Origin: Bovifimicola ammoniilytica
GTDB lineage: Bacteria > Bacillota > Clostridia > Lachnospirales > Lachnospiraceae
DNA: 64,000 nt
Reading direction: 5' to 3'
Assembly (NCBI RefSeq): GCF_025567085.1
Contig: NZ_JAOQJN010000002.1
Location: 62,001-126,000, forward strand
Of this stretch, positions 1-9,804 are shown piece by piece; position 1 is the first letter of the stretch; each line of letters begins with the position of its first letter. The notes below the pieces were generated by a model, which did no database searches, was not told where the DNA came from, and was given only the letters and a program-made list of their open reading frames with translations. The position numbers and the translations under genes are program-made.

Positions 1-24
1 TCATAAATAAATCTCTGTCCTTTA

Positions 25-1626
25 TTATTGGGCATCGATAGAAGCTTTTACAAATCCTAAGAAAAGAGGATGAGGTCTGTTAGGTCTTGATTTAAGTTCA
101 GGGTGTGCCTGAGTACCAATGAACCAAGGATGATTTTCTAGTTCAATCATTTCAACAATTCTTCCGTCAGGAGAGATACCTGATAACTTCATTCCATTTT
201 CTGTGAGAACCTGTCTGTAATCATTATTAACTTCATAACGATGTCTGTGTCTCTCATGAATAGTTTCTTCTTTATATAATGCATAAGCTTTTGATGTCTT
301 ATCAAGTACGCAAGGATAAGAACCAAGTCTTAATGTTCCACCGATATCCTCAATGCCATCCTGGTCAGGCATAAGATGGATAACAGGATGAGTAGTCTGT
401 GGATTTAATTCTACACTATGAGCATCTTCATAGCCTAATACATCTCTTGCAAATTCCACGATAGATAATTGCATACCGAGGCATAAGCCAAGGAAAGGAA
501 TGTTATTCTCACGGGCATATCTGATTGCCTGAATCTTACCCTCAATTCCTCTGTCACCAAAACCACCGGGAACTAGGATACCTGTTACGTCAGATAAGAG
601 TTCACCAACATTTTCAGCAGTTACAGTCTCTGAATCAATCCATTTGATATTAACAGAAGCACTGTTAGCTATACCGGCATGCTTTAAAGATTCCACGACA
701 CTTATATATGCATCATGCAGGGAGATATATTTACCGACTAAAGCTATATTTACTTCTTTAGTAAGATTCTTGCTTGCTTTAACCATATCTTCCCATTCTT
801 TAAGATCAGGTGTACGGTTCTCTAATTCAAGACACTGGCATACAACTTCAGCAAGATGTTCTTTTTCCATTGCCAAAGGTGCTTCATATAGAGATTCAAC
901 ATCAAGATTCTGTAAAACATGAGATGTTGGGACATTACAGAATAAAGCAATCTTTTCTTTGATACCTTTGTCAAGAGGATGTTCAGAACGACATACAATT
1001 ATATCCGGCTGTATACCCATTCCCTGTAATTCCTTAACACTTGCCTGTGTAGGTTTTGTCTTCATCTCACCAGAAGCTTTAAGATATGGAATTAGAGTTA
1101 CATGAATTAAAATTGCATTCTCATGTCCGACATCATGCTGGAACTGTCTTATTGCTTCTAAGAAAGGCTGGCTTTCGATATCGCCGACGGTACCACCAAC
1201 TTCAATTATAGCAATTTCAGTTTCAGTAGTAGAGTAGTTTCTGTGAAATCTGCTCTTTATTTCATTAGTAATATGTGGAATAACCTGAACAGTTCCTCCA
1301 CCGAAGTCGCCTCTGCGTTCTTTCTGAAGAACAGACCAGTATATCTTACCGGTTGTTACATTAGAATTCTTAGTAAGGCTTTCATCTATAAATCTTTCAT
1401 AATGACCTAGGTCTAAATCTGTCTCCGCACCATCATCGGTTACGAATACTTCACCATGTTGTACAGGGTTCATAGTTCCAGGATCAATGTTAATATAAGG
1501 ATCAAATTTCTGCATGGTTACCTTATATCCTCTTGATTTTAATAAACGTCCAAGGGATGCGGCAGTTATACCTTTTCCTAAACCGGATACAACTCCACCT
1601 GTTACAAATACATATTTTACTGGCAT
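25..1626 (-). CDS. pyrG: CTP synthase
   Basis: Converts UTP to CTP using ATP and glutamine, the last step of pyrimidine nucleotide synthesis in the cytosol. The 533-residue product has the N-terminal synthetase domain opening with MPVKYVFVTGGVVSGLGKG and a C-terminal class I glutamine amidotransferase domain with the nucleophile motif GLCLGMQ and a later His-Pro-Glu. Length is normal for the family. I start at the ATG at 1626 because AGGAGG lies just upstream; a 16-codon upstream extension of the frame (to 1674) is hydrophobic and unlike the family. A TATAAT-like -10 on the minus strand lies at 1674-1679. The gene is divergent from ftsH. I see no attenuator of the kind known for Bacillus pyrG. 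Confidence 0.97.
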   Translation of the reverse strand: MPVKYVFVTGGVVSGLGKGITAASLGRLLKSRGYKVTMQKFDPYINIDPGTMNPVQHGEVFVTDDGAETDLDLGHYERFIDESLTKNSNVTTGKIYWSVLQKERRGDFGGGTVQVIPHITNEIKSRFHRNYSTTETEIAIIEVGGTVGDIESQPFLEAIRQFQHDVGHENAILIHVTLIPYLKASGEMKTKPTQASVKELQGMGIQPDIIVCRSEHPLDKGIKEKIALFCNVPTSHVLQNLDVESLYEAPLAMEKEHLAEVVCQCLELENRTPDLKEWEDMVKASKNLTKEVNIALVGKYISLHDAYISVVESLKHAGIANSASVNIKWIDSETVTAENVGELLSDVTGILVPGGFGDRGIEGKIQAIRYARENNIPFLGLCLGMQLSIVEFARDVLGYEDAHSVELNPQTTHPVIHLMPDQDGIEDIGGTLRLGSYPCVLDKTSKAYALYKEETIHERHRHRYEVNNDYRQVLTENGMKLSGISPDGRIVEMIELENHPWFIGTQAHPELKSRPNRPHPLFLGFVKASIDAQ

Positions 1627-1814
1627 TAATTTTCCTCCTAATAAATCACACGAAAAAATAAAACACAAAATCAATTATACAACGCACAATAAATAAATGC
1701 TAGACAAAAATAAAAAAACTTAAAAAAATATTAAATAAGAAATAACACTATTGATTTATGGAAAAACTACTTTTATAATAGTTAAGAAATTCAAGAAATT
1801 TATTTATGACAAGA

Positions 1815-1853
1815 CAGACATTTTAAAGATTATTAATGCTAAACAAATGTCTG
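1815..1853 (+). promoter_or_regulatory. Inverted repeat in the ftsH upstream region
   Basis: CAGACATTT at 1815-1823 pairs with AAATGTCTG at 1845-1853, ending about 15 nt before the ftsH ribosome binding site (AAGAGG near 1868). It could be a leader hairpin or an operator. No U-tract follows, so it is not an intrinsic terminator. The rest of the 252-bp pyrG/ftsH divergent region is AT-rich with no gene. Confidence 0.4.
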
Positions 1854-1878
1854 GGAAATATAATATAAAGAGGTATTT

Positions 1879-3825
1879 ATGGAAAATAATCAAATGAATG
1901 GAGGCGGAGGCAACAACCGTCCGAATAATAATCGAAATGATAATAACAATAATAAGCAGAAAAAGCGTAACCAGACCATAATTATTATTGTTATCGCTGC
2001 ATTAATTACAATAATTGCATCAACTTTTATGTCAAAGGTATTTGAAAATGCTACATCTAAGGAAATCTATTATAATGATTTTCTTAAAATGGTAGATGAT
2101 GGCGAAGTCAAAAAAATAATATTCTCTGATGATGGTAAAATCTATATAACACCAAAGAAGCAGGAAGATGAATATTTCAAAATGACATATTATACAACAC
2201 AGATAAATGGTGATGAGGAATTATTGCCTAAATTAAATAAAGCAGGCGTTGAATATAAAGGTCAGCTATCAGACAAACAGTCAAGCGTATTAACATTTAT
2301 ACTTGAATGGATATTGCCATTTGCACTTATATACTTCATTATGGGACTATTATTTAGAAAAGTAAGTAATGGTTCAGGTATGATGGGTGTTGGTAAATCT
2401 AATGCAAAAGTATATGTTGAGAAAGAGACGGGAGTAACATTTGCGGATGTTGCCGGACAGGACGAAGCTAAGGAATCGCTTACAGAAATAGTTGATTTTC
2501 TTCATAATCCTGGTAAATATGCTTCTATTGGTGCAAAGCTTCCTAAAGGTGCATTGCTAGTTGGACCACCTGGAACAGGTAAGACATTACTTGCTAAGGC
2601 TGTAGCAGGTGAGGGAAAAGTTCCATTTTTCTCATTGTCAGGTTCTGACTTTGTGGAAATGTTTGTCGGTGTCGGAGCATCAAGAGTAAGAGATTTATTT
2701 AAACAGGCACAGCAGTCAGCTCCATGTATCATTTTTATAGATGAGATTGATGCCATAGGTAAGAGCAGAGATGCAAAATATGGCGGAGGAAATGATGAAA
2801 GAGAACAGACACTTAACCAGCTGTTATCAGAGATGGACGGTTTCGATACATCTAAAGGATTGTTCATATTAGCTGCGACTAACAGACCGGAAGTGCTTGA
2901 TAAGGCATTGTTAAGACCGGGACGTTTCGATAGAAGAATTATAGTTAATAAACCTGATTTAAAGGGAAGATTAGACGTATTAAAGGTACATTCAAGAAAC
3001 GTTGCCATGGACGAAACTGTTAATCTTAATGAAATAGCACTTGCGACATCAGGAGCCGTTGGTTCAGACCTTGCAAATATGATTAATGAAGCGGCAATTA
3101 ATGCTGTAAAACATGGAAGAAAAGCTATTTCACAGGCCGATTTACTTGAATCGCTTGAAGTAGTAATTGCCGGAAAAGAAAAGAAAGACAGAATCTTAGG
3201 CGAGAAAGAGAAAAAGACTGTTGCATATCATGAAGTTGGTCATGCACTTATAACAGCCTTAGAGAAACATTCAGAACCAGTTCAGAAGATAACTATTATA
3301 CCAAGAACAATGGGTGCATTAGGTTATGTAATGCAGGTACCTGAAGAAGAAAAATATCTTATGTCTAAAGATGAACTGATTGCAAGAATAGTTACATTAT
3401 TAGGTGGACGAGCTGCTGAAGAGATTGTATTTGAATCAATAACAACAGGTGCTTCAAATGATATGGAGAAAGCTACACAGATTGCAAGAGAGATGATTAC
3501 ACAGTATGGTATGTCTGATAAGTTCGGACTTATGTCATTAGAGACTGTAGAGAATCAGTATTTATCAGGAAGTGCCAGATTAAATTGTTCTGATGTAACA
3601 GCAGCGGAAGTTGATGAAGAAGTCAAGAAATTATTAAAACAATGTTATGAAAAGGCTAAGACACTTTTGAGTGAAAACAGAGCCGCTCTTGATAAAATTG
3701 CTGAATTCTTATATGAGAAAGAGACCATAACAGGTAAAGAATTTATGAAGATTTATAATGAAATTAATGGTTCTGATGAGAGTTCAGAAGATATTATCGA
3801 AGCAGTAAGTGAAGATATAAATTAA
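1879..3825 (+). CDS. ftsH: ATP-dependent zinc metalloprotease FtsH
   Basis: Membrane-anchored AAA+ protease that extracts and degrades membrane and short-lived cytosolic proteins as a hexamer. The 648-residue product starts with an unusually Asn/Gly-rich cytosolic tail (residues about 7-27), then a transmembrane helix (about 33-52), a short extracytoplasmic segment and a second helix (about 140-160). The AAA module has Walker A GPPGTGKT near residue 228, Walker B IIFIDEIDAI and the second region of homology. The zinc site HEVGH is at about 451-455. Length is normal for the family. It is transcribed divergently from pyrG and followed by uvrC. Confidence 0.97.
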   Translation: MENNQMNGGGGNNRPNNNRNDNNNNKQKKRNQTIIIIVIAALITIIASTFMSKVFENATSKEIYYNDFLKMVDDGEVKKIIFSDDGKIYITPKKQEDEYFKMTYYTTQINGDEELLPKLNKAGVEYKGQLSDKQSSVLTFILEWILPFALIYFIMGLLFRKVSNGSGMMGVGKSNAKVYVEKETGVTFADVAGQDEAKESLTEIVDFLHNPGKYASIGAKLPKGALLVGPPGTGKTLLAKAVAGEGKVPFFSLSGSDFVEMFVGVGASRVRDLFKQAQQSAPCIIFIDEIDAIGKSRDAKYGGGNDEREQTLNQLLSEMDGFDTSKGLFILAATNRPEVLDKALLRPGRFDRRIIVNKPDLKGRLDVLKVHSRNVAMDETVNLNEIALATSGAVGSDLANMINEAAINAVKHGRKAISQADLLESLEVVIAGKEKKDRILGEKEKKTVAYHEVGHALITALEKHSEPVQKITIIPRTMGALGYVMQVPEEEKYLMSKDELIARIVTLLGGRAAEEIVFESITTGASNDMEKATQIAREMITQYGMSDKFGLMSLETVENQYLSGSARLNCSDVTAAEVDEEVKKLLKQCYEKAKTLLSENRAALDKIAEFLYEKETITGKEFMKIYNEINGSDESSEDIIEAVSEDIN

Positions 3826-3909
3826 GAAAAGCTGACAAAATATATTAAATAAATTAATTAAGTTCAGGAAAACAGTTATAAAATATAATTAAGAGAAAAG
3901 TGAATAAAA

Positions 3910-5766
3910 ATGTTTTGTATTGAAGAAGAGTTAAAGAAATTGCCGGGTTCGCCCGGCGTATACCTGATGCATGATGATACAGACGAAATCATCTACGTAG
4001 GAAAAGCAATCAGCTTAAAGAACAGGGTAAGACAATATTTTCAGACAAGCAGAACAAGAACGGCTAAGATTGAACAGATGGTTTCGAGAATTAGCCGTTT
4101 TGAATATATTGTTACCGATTCTGAGTTAGAGGCACTTATATTAGAATGTAATCTGATTAAGGAATACAGACCGAAATATAATACTATGTTAATGGATGAC
4201 AAGGGTTATCCATTCATTCGTGTTACTGTGAATGAGGATTATCCAAGAGTTATGATGGCAAGAAATATGAAAAAGGATAAGGCTAAATATTTCGGTCCAT
4301 ACACAAGTGCGGGTGCAGTAAAAGATACAATAGAGCTGCTTACAAAGATATACAAGATAAGAACGTGTTCACGCGTACTTCCAGAGAACATAGGAATTGG
4401 CAGACCTTGCCTTAATTACCAGATAAAAAGATGTGATGCACCATGTATGGGTTATATTTCATCGGAAGAATATAAAAAGAATATTTCAGAAGTAGTAGAT
4501 TTTCTAAATGGTAATTACACCAAGGTATTAAATATGCTTACCGAGAAAATGTATAGTGCATCAGAGAAAATGGAATTCGAAGAAGCAGCAACATACAGAG
4601 ATCTGATAAATAGTGTGAAAGCAATTTCAAATAAACAGAAGATAACCACGGATGAAGATATGGACAGAGATATTATTGCATATGCGATGGAAGGCAATGA
4701 TGCGGTTGTTCAGGTATTCTTCATTAGAAATGGTAAAGTACTTGGAAGAGAACATTTTCATGTGGAACTTGCACCACAGGCATTAGGGAGAGATGTTCTT
4801 ACGAATTTTGTCAAGCAATATTATGGCAATTCACCATTTATTCCTAAGGAATTATTAGTCCAGGAAGAGATAGATGACGTGGAAGTAATAGAAAAATGGT
4901 TATCCATAAAACGAGGACAGAAGGTTGTGATTAAGCAGCCTAAGAAAGGTGAAAAAGAAAAACTTGTGGAATTGGCTGCAAGAAATGCTGGAATTGTTCT
5001 TGAACAGGATAAGGATAAGATAAAGAGTGAAGAAAGAAGAACAAAAGGAGCTGTAACAGAAATAGATAATTTATTAGATATAGCATATACTAAGAGAATA
5101 GAAGCATTTGATATATCTAATATAAATGGATTTGAATCAGTAGGCTCAATGATAGTGTATGAAGATGGCAAGCCACGTAAGAATGATTATAGAAAATTCA
5201 GAATAAAATGGGTAAAAGGTGCAGATGATTATTCAAGTATGAGAGAAGTTCTGACAAGACGTTTTACACACGGACTTAAGGAAATTGAAGAATTAAAAGA
5301 GAATAATATGGAAGAAAAATACGGAAGTTTTACGAGATTTCCAGACCTTATTATGATGGATGGTGGACGAGGACAGGTAAATATAGCCCTTGAAGTATTA
5401 GATGAATTAGGCCTTAATATTCCGGTTTGTGGTATGGTTAAGGATGACCATCACAGAACAAGAGGTTTATATTTTAATAATATTGAGATACCGATTAATA
5501 AATCAGGCGAGGGATTCAGACTTATAACACGTATACAGGATGAAGCACATAGATTTGCCATAACATTCCATAGAGATTTAAGAAGTAAGAAACAGATACA
5601 TTCTATCCTGGACGATATAGAGGGAATCGGTGATGTAAGAAGAAAGGCACTTATGCGTGAATTCAAATCATTTGAGGCAATCAAAGAGGCAAGCGTGGAA
5701 GAACTTAAAAAAATTCCATCAATGAATCAGGCAGCGGCCGAAAAAGTCTATCAATTTTTCCATTGA
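3910..5766 (+). CDS. uvrC: Excinuclease ABC subunit C
   Basis: Makes both incisions in UvrABC nucleotide excision repair. The 618-residue product has an N-terminal GIY-YIG nuclease domain (GVYLMHDD followed by YVGKA) for the 3' cut, a UVR motif near residues 205-235, the RNase H-like C-terminal nuclease domain (FDISNINGFESVGSMIV and MMDGGRGQ) for the 5' cut, and a terminal helix-hairpin-helix segment (GIGDVRRKAL). Length matches the family. The ribosome binding site is weak. It is followed closely by hprK, 42 nt downstream, suggesting shared transcription, although a TATAATATAAT stretch in the gap could be a local promoter. Confidence 0.97.
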   Translation: MFCIEEELKKLPGSPGVYLMHDDTDEIIYVGKAISLKNRVRQYFQTSRTRTAKIEQMVSRISRFEYIVTDSELEALILECNLIKEYRPKYNTMLMDDKGYPFIRVTVNEDYPRVMMARNMKKDKAKYFGPYTSAGAVKDTIELLTKIYKIRTCSRVLPENIGIGRPCLNYQIKRCDAPCMGYISSEEYKKNISEVVDFLNGNYTKVLNMLTEKMYSASEKMEFEEAATYRDLINSVKAISNKQKITTDEDMDRDIIAYAMEGNDAVVQVFFIRNGKVLGREHFHVELAPQALGRDVLTNFVKQYYGNSPFIPKELLVQEEIDDVEVIEKWLSIKRGQKVVIKQPKKGEKEKLVELAARNAGIVLEQDKDKIKSEERRTKGAVTEIDNLLDIAYTKRIEAFDISNINGFESVGSMIVYEDGKPRKNDYRKFRIKWVKGADDYSSMREVLTRRFTHGLKEIEELKENNMEEKYGSFTRFPDLIMMDGGRGQVNIALEVLDELGLNIPVCGMVKDDHHRTRGLYFNNIEIPINKSGEGFRLITRIQDEAHRFAITFHRDLRSKKQIHSILDDIEGIGDVRRKALMREFKSFEAIKEASVEELKKIPSMNQAAAEKVYQFFH

Positions 5767-5808
5767 TATGCTATAATATAATGACAGCGAAAGAAAAGGA
5801 GAAGGCAT

Positions 5809-6744
5809 ATGCAATCAGTAAGTTTATCCAAAATTATTGAAAAAATGGGTCTTAAAAATCTTACTCCCGATATAGATGTAAGTCAGATTAAAGTTGAACA
5901 GACAGATATTAATAGGCCAGCATTACAATTGACAGGCTTCTTTGAACATTTTCCAACTGACAGAGTTCAGGTTATAGGACATGTTGAGAGTACTTATCTG
6001 ACAACATTAGATGAGGGACGAAAGAAATATATATATGACCAGATATTTGGTGCTAACATACCATGTATGATTTTCTGCCGAGGTATACAACCAGATGAAT
6101 ATATATTAGAAGCAGGAAATAAATATGGTGTTCCTGTACTCGTAACTAATATGACCACATCTTCATTTATGGCAGAGATAATAAGATGGTTAAATGTAGA
6201 ACTCGCACCTTGTATATCGATACATGGAGTGTTAGTAGATGTTTATGGTGAAGGTGTACTCATAATGGGTGAAAGTGGTATTGGTAAGAGTGAAGCAGCA
6301 CTTGAACTTATTAAGCGTGGACACAGACTTGTAACTGATGATGTTGTAGAGATAAGAAAAGTAAGTGATGAAACATTAATCGGTACAGCACCAGATATTA
6401 CAAGACATTTTATTGAACTTCGTGGTATAGGAATCATAGATGTAAAGACCTTGTTCGGTGTGGAAAGTGTAAAAGAGACACAGGGCATTGATATGGTTAT
6501 TAAATTAGAGGACTGGAATAAGGATAAAGAATATGACAGACTTGGATTAGAGGAACAGTATACAGAATTTCTCGGCAATAAGGTTGTATGTCATTCGATT
6601 CCTATTCGTCCAGGACGTAACCTTGCTATTATAGTTGAGTCAGCAGCGGTTAACCACAGACAGAAGAAGATGGGATATAATGCTGCACAGGAATTATATA
6701 GAAGAGTACAGGCGAACTTAGTAAAACACGAAAATGATGAATAA
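5809..6744 (+). CDS. hprK: HPr kinase/phosphorylase
   Basis: Bifunctional sensor enzyme that phosphorylates or dephosphorylates Ser46 of HPr-family proteins according to glycolytic intermediates and phosphate, driving carbon catabolite control in Firmicutes. The 311-residue product has the N-terminal substrate-fold domain, Walker A GESGIGKS at residues 154-161 and the HprK signature around FIELRGIGIIDVKTLFG. Start has a good site (AAAAGGAG). Glucokinase follows, and a Crh-like Ser46 protein lies 4 kb downstream, so the likely partners are encoded nearby. Confidence 0.97.
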   Translation: MQSVSLSKIIEKMGLKNLTPDIDVSQIKVEQTDINRPALQLTGFFEHFPTDRVQVIGHVESTYLTTLDEGRKKYIYDQIFGANIPCMIFCRGIQPDEYILEAGNKYGVPVLVTNMTTSSFMAEIIRWLNVELAPCISIHGVLVDVYGEGVLIMGESGIGKSEAALELIKRGHRLVTDDVVEIRKVSDETLIGTAPDITRHFIELRGIGIIDVKTLFGVESVKETQGIDMVIKLEDWNKDKEYDRLGLEEQYTEFLGNKVVCHSIPIRPGRNLAIIVESAAVNHRQKKMGYNAAQELYRRVQANLVKHENDE

Positions 6745-6827
6745 TATTAAAATTACATTTAAGAAAAATTTGAAGAATAGTATTTATACAATAATATATA
6801 TTTATTAAAGAGGAAAGGATAAAATAT

Positions 6828-6854
6828 ATGGATAACCCATATATGGTATATTGA
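6828..6854 (+). CDS. Possible 8-codon leader peptide before glucokinase
   Basis: The only good ribosome binding site here (AAAGAGGAAAGG, 6807-6818) precedes an ATG at 6828 that opens an eight-codon frame reading MDNPYMVY and ending in TGA at 6852-6854. The glucokinase ATG begins one base later at 6856, in a different frame, and has no separate Shine-Dalgarno at normal distance. This layout suggests translational coupling through the mini-frame. It is also possible that ribosomes bind further upstream and simply reach the second ATG. No peptide evidence exists. Confidence 0.4.
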   Translation: MDNPYMVY

Positions 6855-6855
6855 A

Positions 6856-7800
6856 ATGGGAAAAGTGTGTTTTGGTATTGACGTAGGTGGAACTACAGTT
6901 AAAATCGGTTTATTTACAACAGAAGCAAAATTAATTGACAGTATGGAGATTCCTACAAGAAAAGAGGATGATGGAAGCCATATACTTCCAGATATATGTG
7001 CAGCGATTGATGCTAAATTAGTTGAGAAACAGATTACAAGAGATGATTTACTCGGTATTGGAATAGGTATTCCAGGACCTATAACAAAAGATGGTACAGT
7101 ATTAAATTGTGTTAATTTAGGCTGGGGAATATTCAATGTAGAAGAAAAATTATCACAGATGCTTGGTGGCGTTAAAGTTAAAGCCGGAAATGATGCAAAC
7201 GTTGCAGCCTTAGGCGAGACATGGCAGGGCGGCGGACGAGGCTTTGAAGACTTAGTTCTCGTTACATTAGGAACAGGCGTTGGCGGTGGTGTAATCATCG
7301 GCGGAAAGATAATAGCAGGTTCGAATGGTGCAGCAGGTGAGATCGGACATATTCCGGCAGTATTTGGAGATGATGCTGAGACTTGCGGTTGTGGTAAGAA
7401 AGGCTGCTTAGAGACAGTAGGTTCTGCTACAGGAATCGTAAGAGAAGCTAAGAAACTTCTTGCTAAATCAGAAGAAGATTCAGTATTACGTGGTATGGAA
7501 GAATTCACATGTAAAGATATATTTGATGCAGCTAAAGATGGCGATAAATTATCAATGGAAGTAGTAGATAAACTTGCATATTATTTAGGAAATGCAATTG
7601 CAGGAATTGCGGCAGTTACAAACCCACAGGTAATCGTAATCGGTGGTGGTGTAAGCAAAGCAGGTAAATTCCTTCTGGATAAAATAGAAGAAAACTTTCT
7701 TGCAAATGCGTTCCATGCAACTAAAAATGCTAAATTTGCATTGGCAACATTAGGCAATGATGCTGGAATGTATGGTGCAGCAGCACTTATTTTGGATTAA
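6856..7800 (+). CDS. glk: ROK-family glucokinase
   Basis: Phosphorylates glucose to glucose 6-phosphate with ATP in the cytosol; it would handle glucose released from starch by the amylase downstream. The 314-residue product starts with the phosphate loop FGIDVGGTTVKIGLF, has the catalytic Asp in GNDANVAALGE, and the ROK zinc site CGCGKKGCLE (Cys-x-Cys-Gly-x2-Gly-Cys) near residue 178. Length fits. The start at 6856 fits the family N-terminus even though its own ribosome site is poor (see the leader frame at 6828). A GC-rich terminator follows at 7830. Confidence 0.95.
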   Translation: MGKVCFGIDVGGTTVKIGLFTTEAKLIDSMEIPTRKEDDGSHILPDICAAIDAKLVEKQITRDDLLGIGIGIPGPITKDGTVLNCVNLGWGIFNVEEKLSQMLGGVKVKAGNDANVAALGETWQGGGRGFEDLVLVTLGTGVGGGVIIGGKIIAGSNGAAGEIGHIPAVFGDDAETCGCGKKGCLETVGSATGIVREAKKLLAKSEEDSVLRGMEEFTCKDIFDAAKDGDKLSMEVVDKLAYYLGNAIAGIAAVTNPQVIVIGGGVSKAGKFLLDKIEENFLANAFHATKNAKFALATLGNDAGMYGAAALILD

Positions 7801-7829
7801 TATAATGTGAAATATATGAAATGATATTG

Positions 7830-7854
7830 CGCCGCTTAATAAGCGGCGTTTTAG
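7830..7854 (+). terminator. Intrinsic terminator after glk
   Basis: CGCCGCTT at 7830-7837 pairs with AAGCGGCG at 7841-7848 around a three-base loop, followed by TTTTA. It closes the hprK-glk unit before murB. Confidence 0.85.
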
Positions 7855-7879
7855 ATAGTTGTAAAGGAGTAAAAAGTAT

Positions 7880-8770
7880 ATGTACCAGGAATTAATCAAT
7901 ATCTTAGGCAAAGAAAATGTATTTACTGATGAAGATATGAGTAAACATACTACGTTCAAGGCGGGTGGTAAGGCAAAATATTTTGTTACTCCTGACAGCT
8001 TTGAAAGGTTATCTGAATTAATTCGATTTTTAAAAGACAAAATTGACTATTACATTATTGGCAATGGAAGCAATCTTTTAGTAAAAGACGAGGGATATAA
8101 TGGTGTAATCGTTAAAATCGGACAGAAACTTTCTAATATAACACTTGATGATAAGGTGATGTCATGTGAAGCAGGAGCATATGTCTCTAAAATAGCTAAT
8201 TATGCCTGTGAGAATTCGCTTAGTGGACTTGAATTTGCGGCAGGAATACCGGGAATGCTTGGCGGTGCCGTTGCAATGAATGCAGGTGCATATGGAGGCG
8301 AATTTAAAGATATAATTATGAGTGTAACACTTATGGATAAATATGGCAACATTGTTGAAAAGTCAAATGAGGAAATGAAATTTGGCTATAGAAATAGTGT
8401 TGTTCAGGAAGAAGATTATATTGTTCTATCTGCAAAACTTAAGTTAGAAGCTGGAAATAAAGATGAAATAAGTGATAGAATGAATGAACTTCTTAAGCAG
8501 AGAAGAGATAAACAACCTTTGGAATATCCAAGTGCAGGAAGTACATTCAAGAGACCTGAGGGATATTTTGCAGGTAAACTGATAATGGATGCAGGTCTTA
8601 AGGGCTATAGTGTAGGTGGTGCATGTGTATCGGAGAAACATTGTGGTTTCGTGGTAAATAAAGGAAATGCAACGGCTGCGGATATAATAAGACTTATGAA
8701 GGATGTGGCTGATAAAGTAGAGGCTGAATTTGGTGTAAGATTAGAACCTGAAGTTAAAATAATTGGCTAA
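7880..8770 (+). CDS. murB: UDP-N-acetylenolpyruvoylglucosamine reductase
   Basis: FAD-dependent reductase that makes UDP-N-acetylmuramate for peptidoglycan. The 296-residue product shows the FAD-binding GNGSNLLV, the AGIPGMLGGAVAMNAGAYGGE segment, the catalytic Ser region YPSAGSTFKRP and C-terminal PEVKIIG, characteristic of the type II (short) MurB of Firmicutes. AAGGAG lies just upstream of the ATG. It lies between two terminator-like structures, so it may be transcribed alone. Confidence 0.97.
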   Translation: MYQELINILGKENVFTDEDMSKHTTFKAGGKAKYFVTPDSFERLSELIRFLKDKIDYYIIGNGSNLLVKDEGYNGVIVKIGQKLSNITLDDKVMSCEAGAYVSKIANYACENSLSGLEFAAGIPGMLGGAVAMNAGAYGGEFKDIIMSVTLMDKYGNIVEKSNEEMKFGYRNSVVQEEDYIVLSAKLKLEAGNKDEISDRMNELLKQRRDKQPLEYPSAGSTFKRPEGYFAGKLIMDAGLKGYSVGGACVSEKHCGFVVNKGNATAADIIRLMKDVADKVEAEFGVRLEPEVKIIG

Positions 8771-8832
8771 GCAGTTATCATAAAAGTTATTATAAAGTAT
8801 GAAAAAGCAGATTAATAAGTCTGTTTTTCTTA

Positions 8833-8866
8833 TAGCTATTGGTTTCTTTATGAAAACAAATAGCTA
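8833..8866 (+). terminator. AT-rich hairpin after murB
   Basis: TAGCTATT at 8833-8840 pairs with AATAGCTA at 8859-8866, with a further GTTT/AAAC inside. A weaker CAGA/TCTG hairpin followed by TTTTTCTT sits just before it (about 8812-8830) and is the better terminator candidate; the larger hairpin may add to it or be part of the rapZ leader. Confidence 0.45.
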
Positions 8867-8917
8867 TTATAGCAATAAATTATAAATTGCGCAGAATAAG
8901 AGAAAGGAGATTAGTGT

Positions 8918-9778
8918 ATGAGATTTGTTATCATTACAGGGATGTCAGGGGCAGGTAAGAGTAGTGCCTTAAAAACATTAGAGGATAATAACTATTTTTG
9001 TGTAGATAATCTTCCTATTGAACTTATATTGAAATTTGCAGAGCTGACTTTCAGTGATAAGAATTCTAATGATAAAAATGTTGCACTGGGAATAGATATA
9101 CGAAGTGGACAGGCGTTAAGTGAGTTAGATTATATTCTTGATAAAATGAAAAAATCAGGTTATCATTATGAAATTCTGTTTCTTGATGCTAATGATGATG
9201 TACTTATCAAGAGATTTAAAGAGACCAGGCGTGCGCACCCTCTGACACCAGAGGGACGAGTTGATGAGGGCATAGTTAACGAACGTAAACAGTTAGAATT
9301 TCTACGAAAACAAGCTGATTATATCATAGATACAAGCACACTTTTGATACGTGAACTTCGCATGGAAATAGAAAAAATATTTGTGGAGAATAAAGAGTAT
9401 AAGAACCTTTTTGTTACAATTTTATCATTCGGTTTCAAGTATGGAATTCCTGTTGATGCTGACCTTATTTTTGATGTAAGATTTATGCCTAATCCATATT
9501 ATATAGATGAGCTTAAGTATAAAACAGGAAATGATGATGAAGTGAAAGAGTTCGTGATGTCATCTGAAGTATCACAGAAATTTCTTGATAAGCTCTATGA
9601 TATGATTAAGTTTTTAATACCTAATTATGTTAAAGAAGGCAAGAACCAGTTAGTTATCGGAGTAGGTTGTACAGGTGGAAAGCACAGGTCAGTAACTGTT
9701 GCAAATATGTTGTATGACAGGTTGTCAGAGGATAAGAATCTTGGTATAAAAGTTGCACATAGAGATATTATGAGATAA
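8918..9778 (+). CDS. rapZ: RNase adapter RapZ / nucleotide-binding protein YvcJ
   Basis: P-loop protein of the RapZ/YvcJ family; in enterobacteria it steers RNase E to the GlmZ sRNA, and in Bacillus YvcJ hydrolyses GTP and affects competence. The 286-residue product has Walker A GMSGAGKS at residues 8-15, a DIRSG segment, and the C-terminal family motif GCTGGKHRSVTVA. In Bacillus subtilis the order is yvcJ-yvcK-whiA-crh; here rapZ, whiA and a Crh-like gene keep that order but yvcK is absent between them. AAAGGAG precedes the ATG. Confidence 0.95.
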   Translation: MRFVIITGMSGAGKSSALKTLEDNNYFCVDNLPIELILKFAELTFSDKNSNDKNVALGIDIRSGQALSELDYILDKMKKSGYHYEILFLDANDDVLIKRFKETRRAHPLTPEGRVDEGIVNERKQLEFLRKQADYIIDTSTLLIRELRMEIEKIFVENKEYKNLFVTILSFGFKYGIPVDADLIFDVRFMPNPYYIDELKYKTGNDDEVKEFVMSSEVSQKFLDKLYDMIKFLIPNYVKEGKNQLVIGVGCTGGKHRSVTVANMLYDRLSEDKNLGIKVAHRDIMR

Positions 9779-9804
9779 AAAGTTAGTAGAAGAAGAGGAA
9801 TACA

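Noticed and set aside
6759..7508. Long minus-strand open frame (249 codons) opposite glucokinase
   Set aside because: It is Pro/Ser/Thr-rich with no family resemblance and lies opposite a certain gene; typical shadow of a codon-biased + strand gene.
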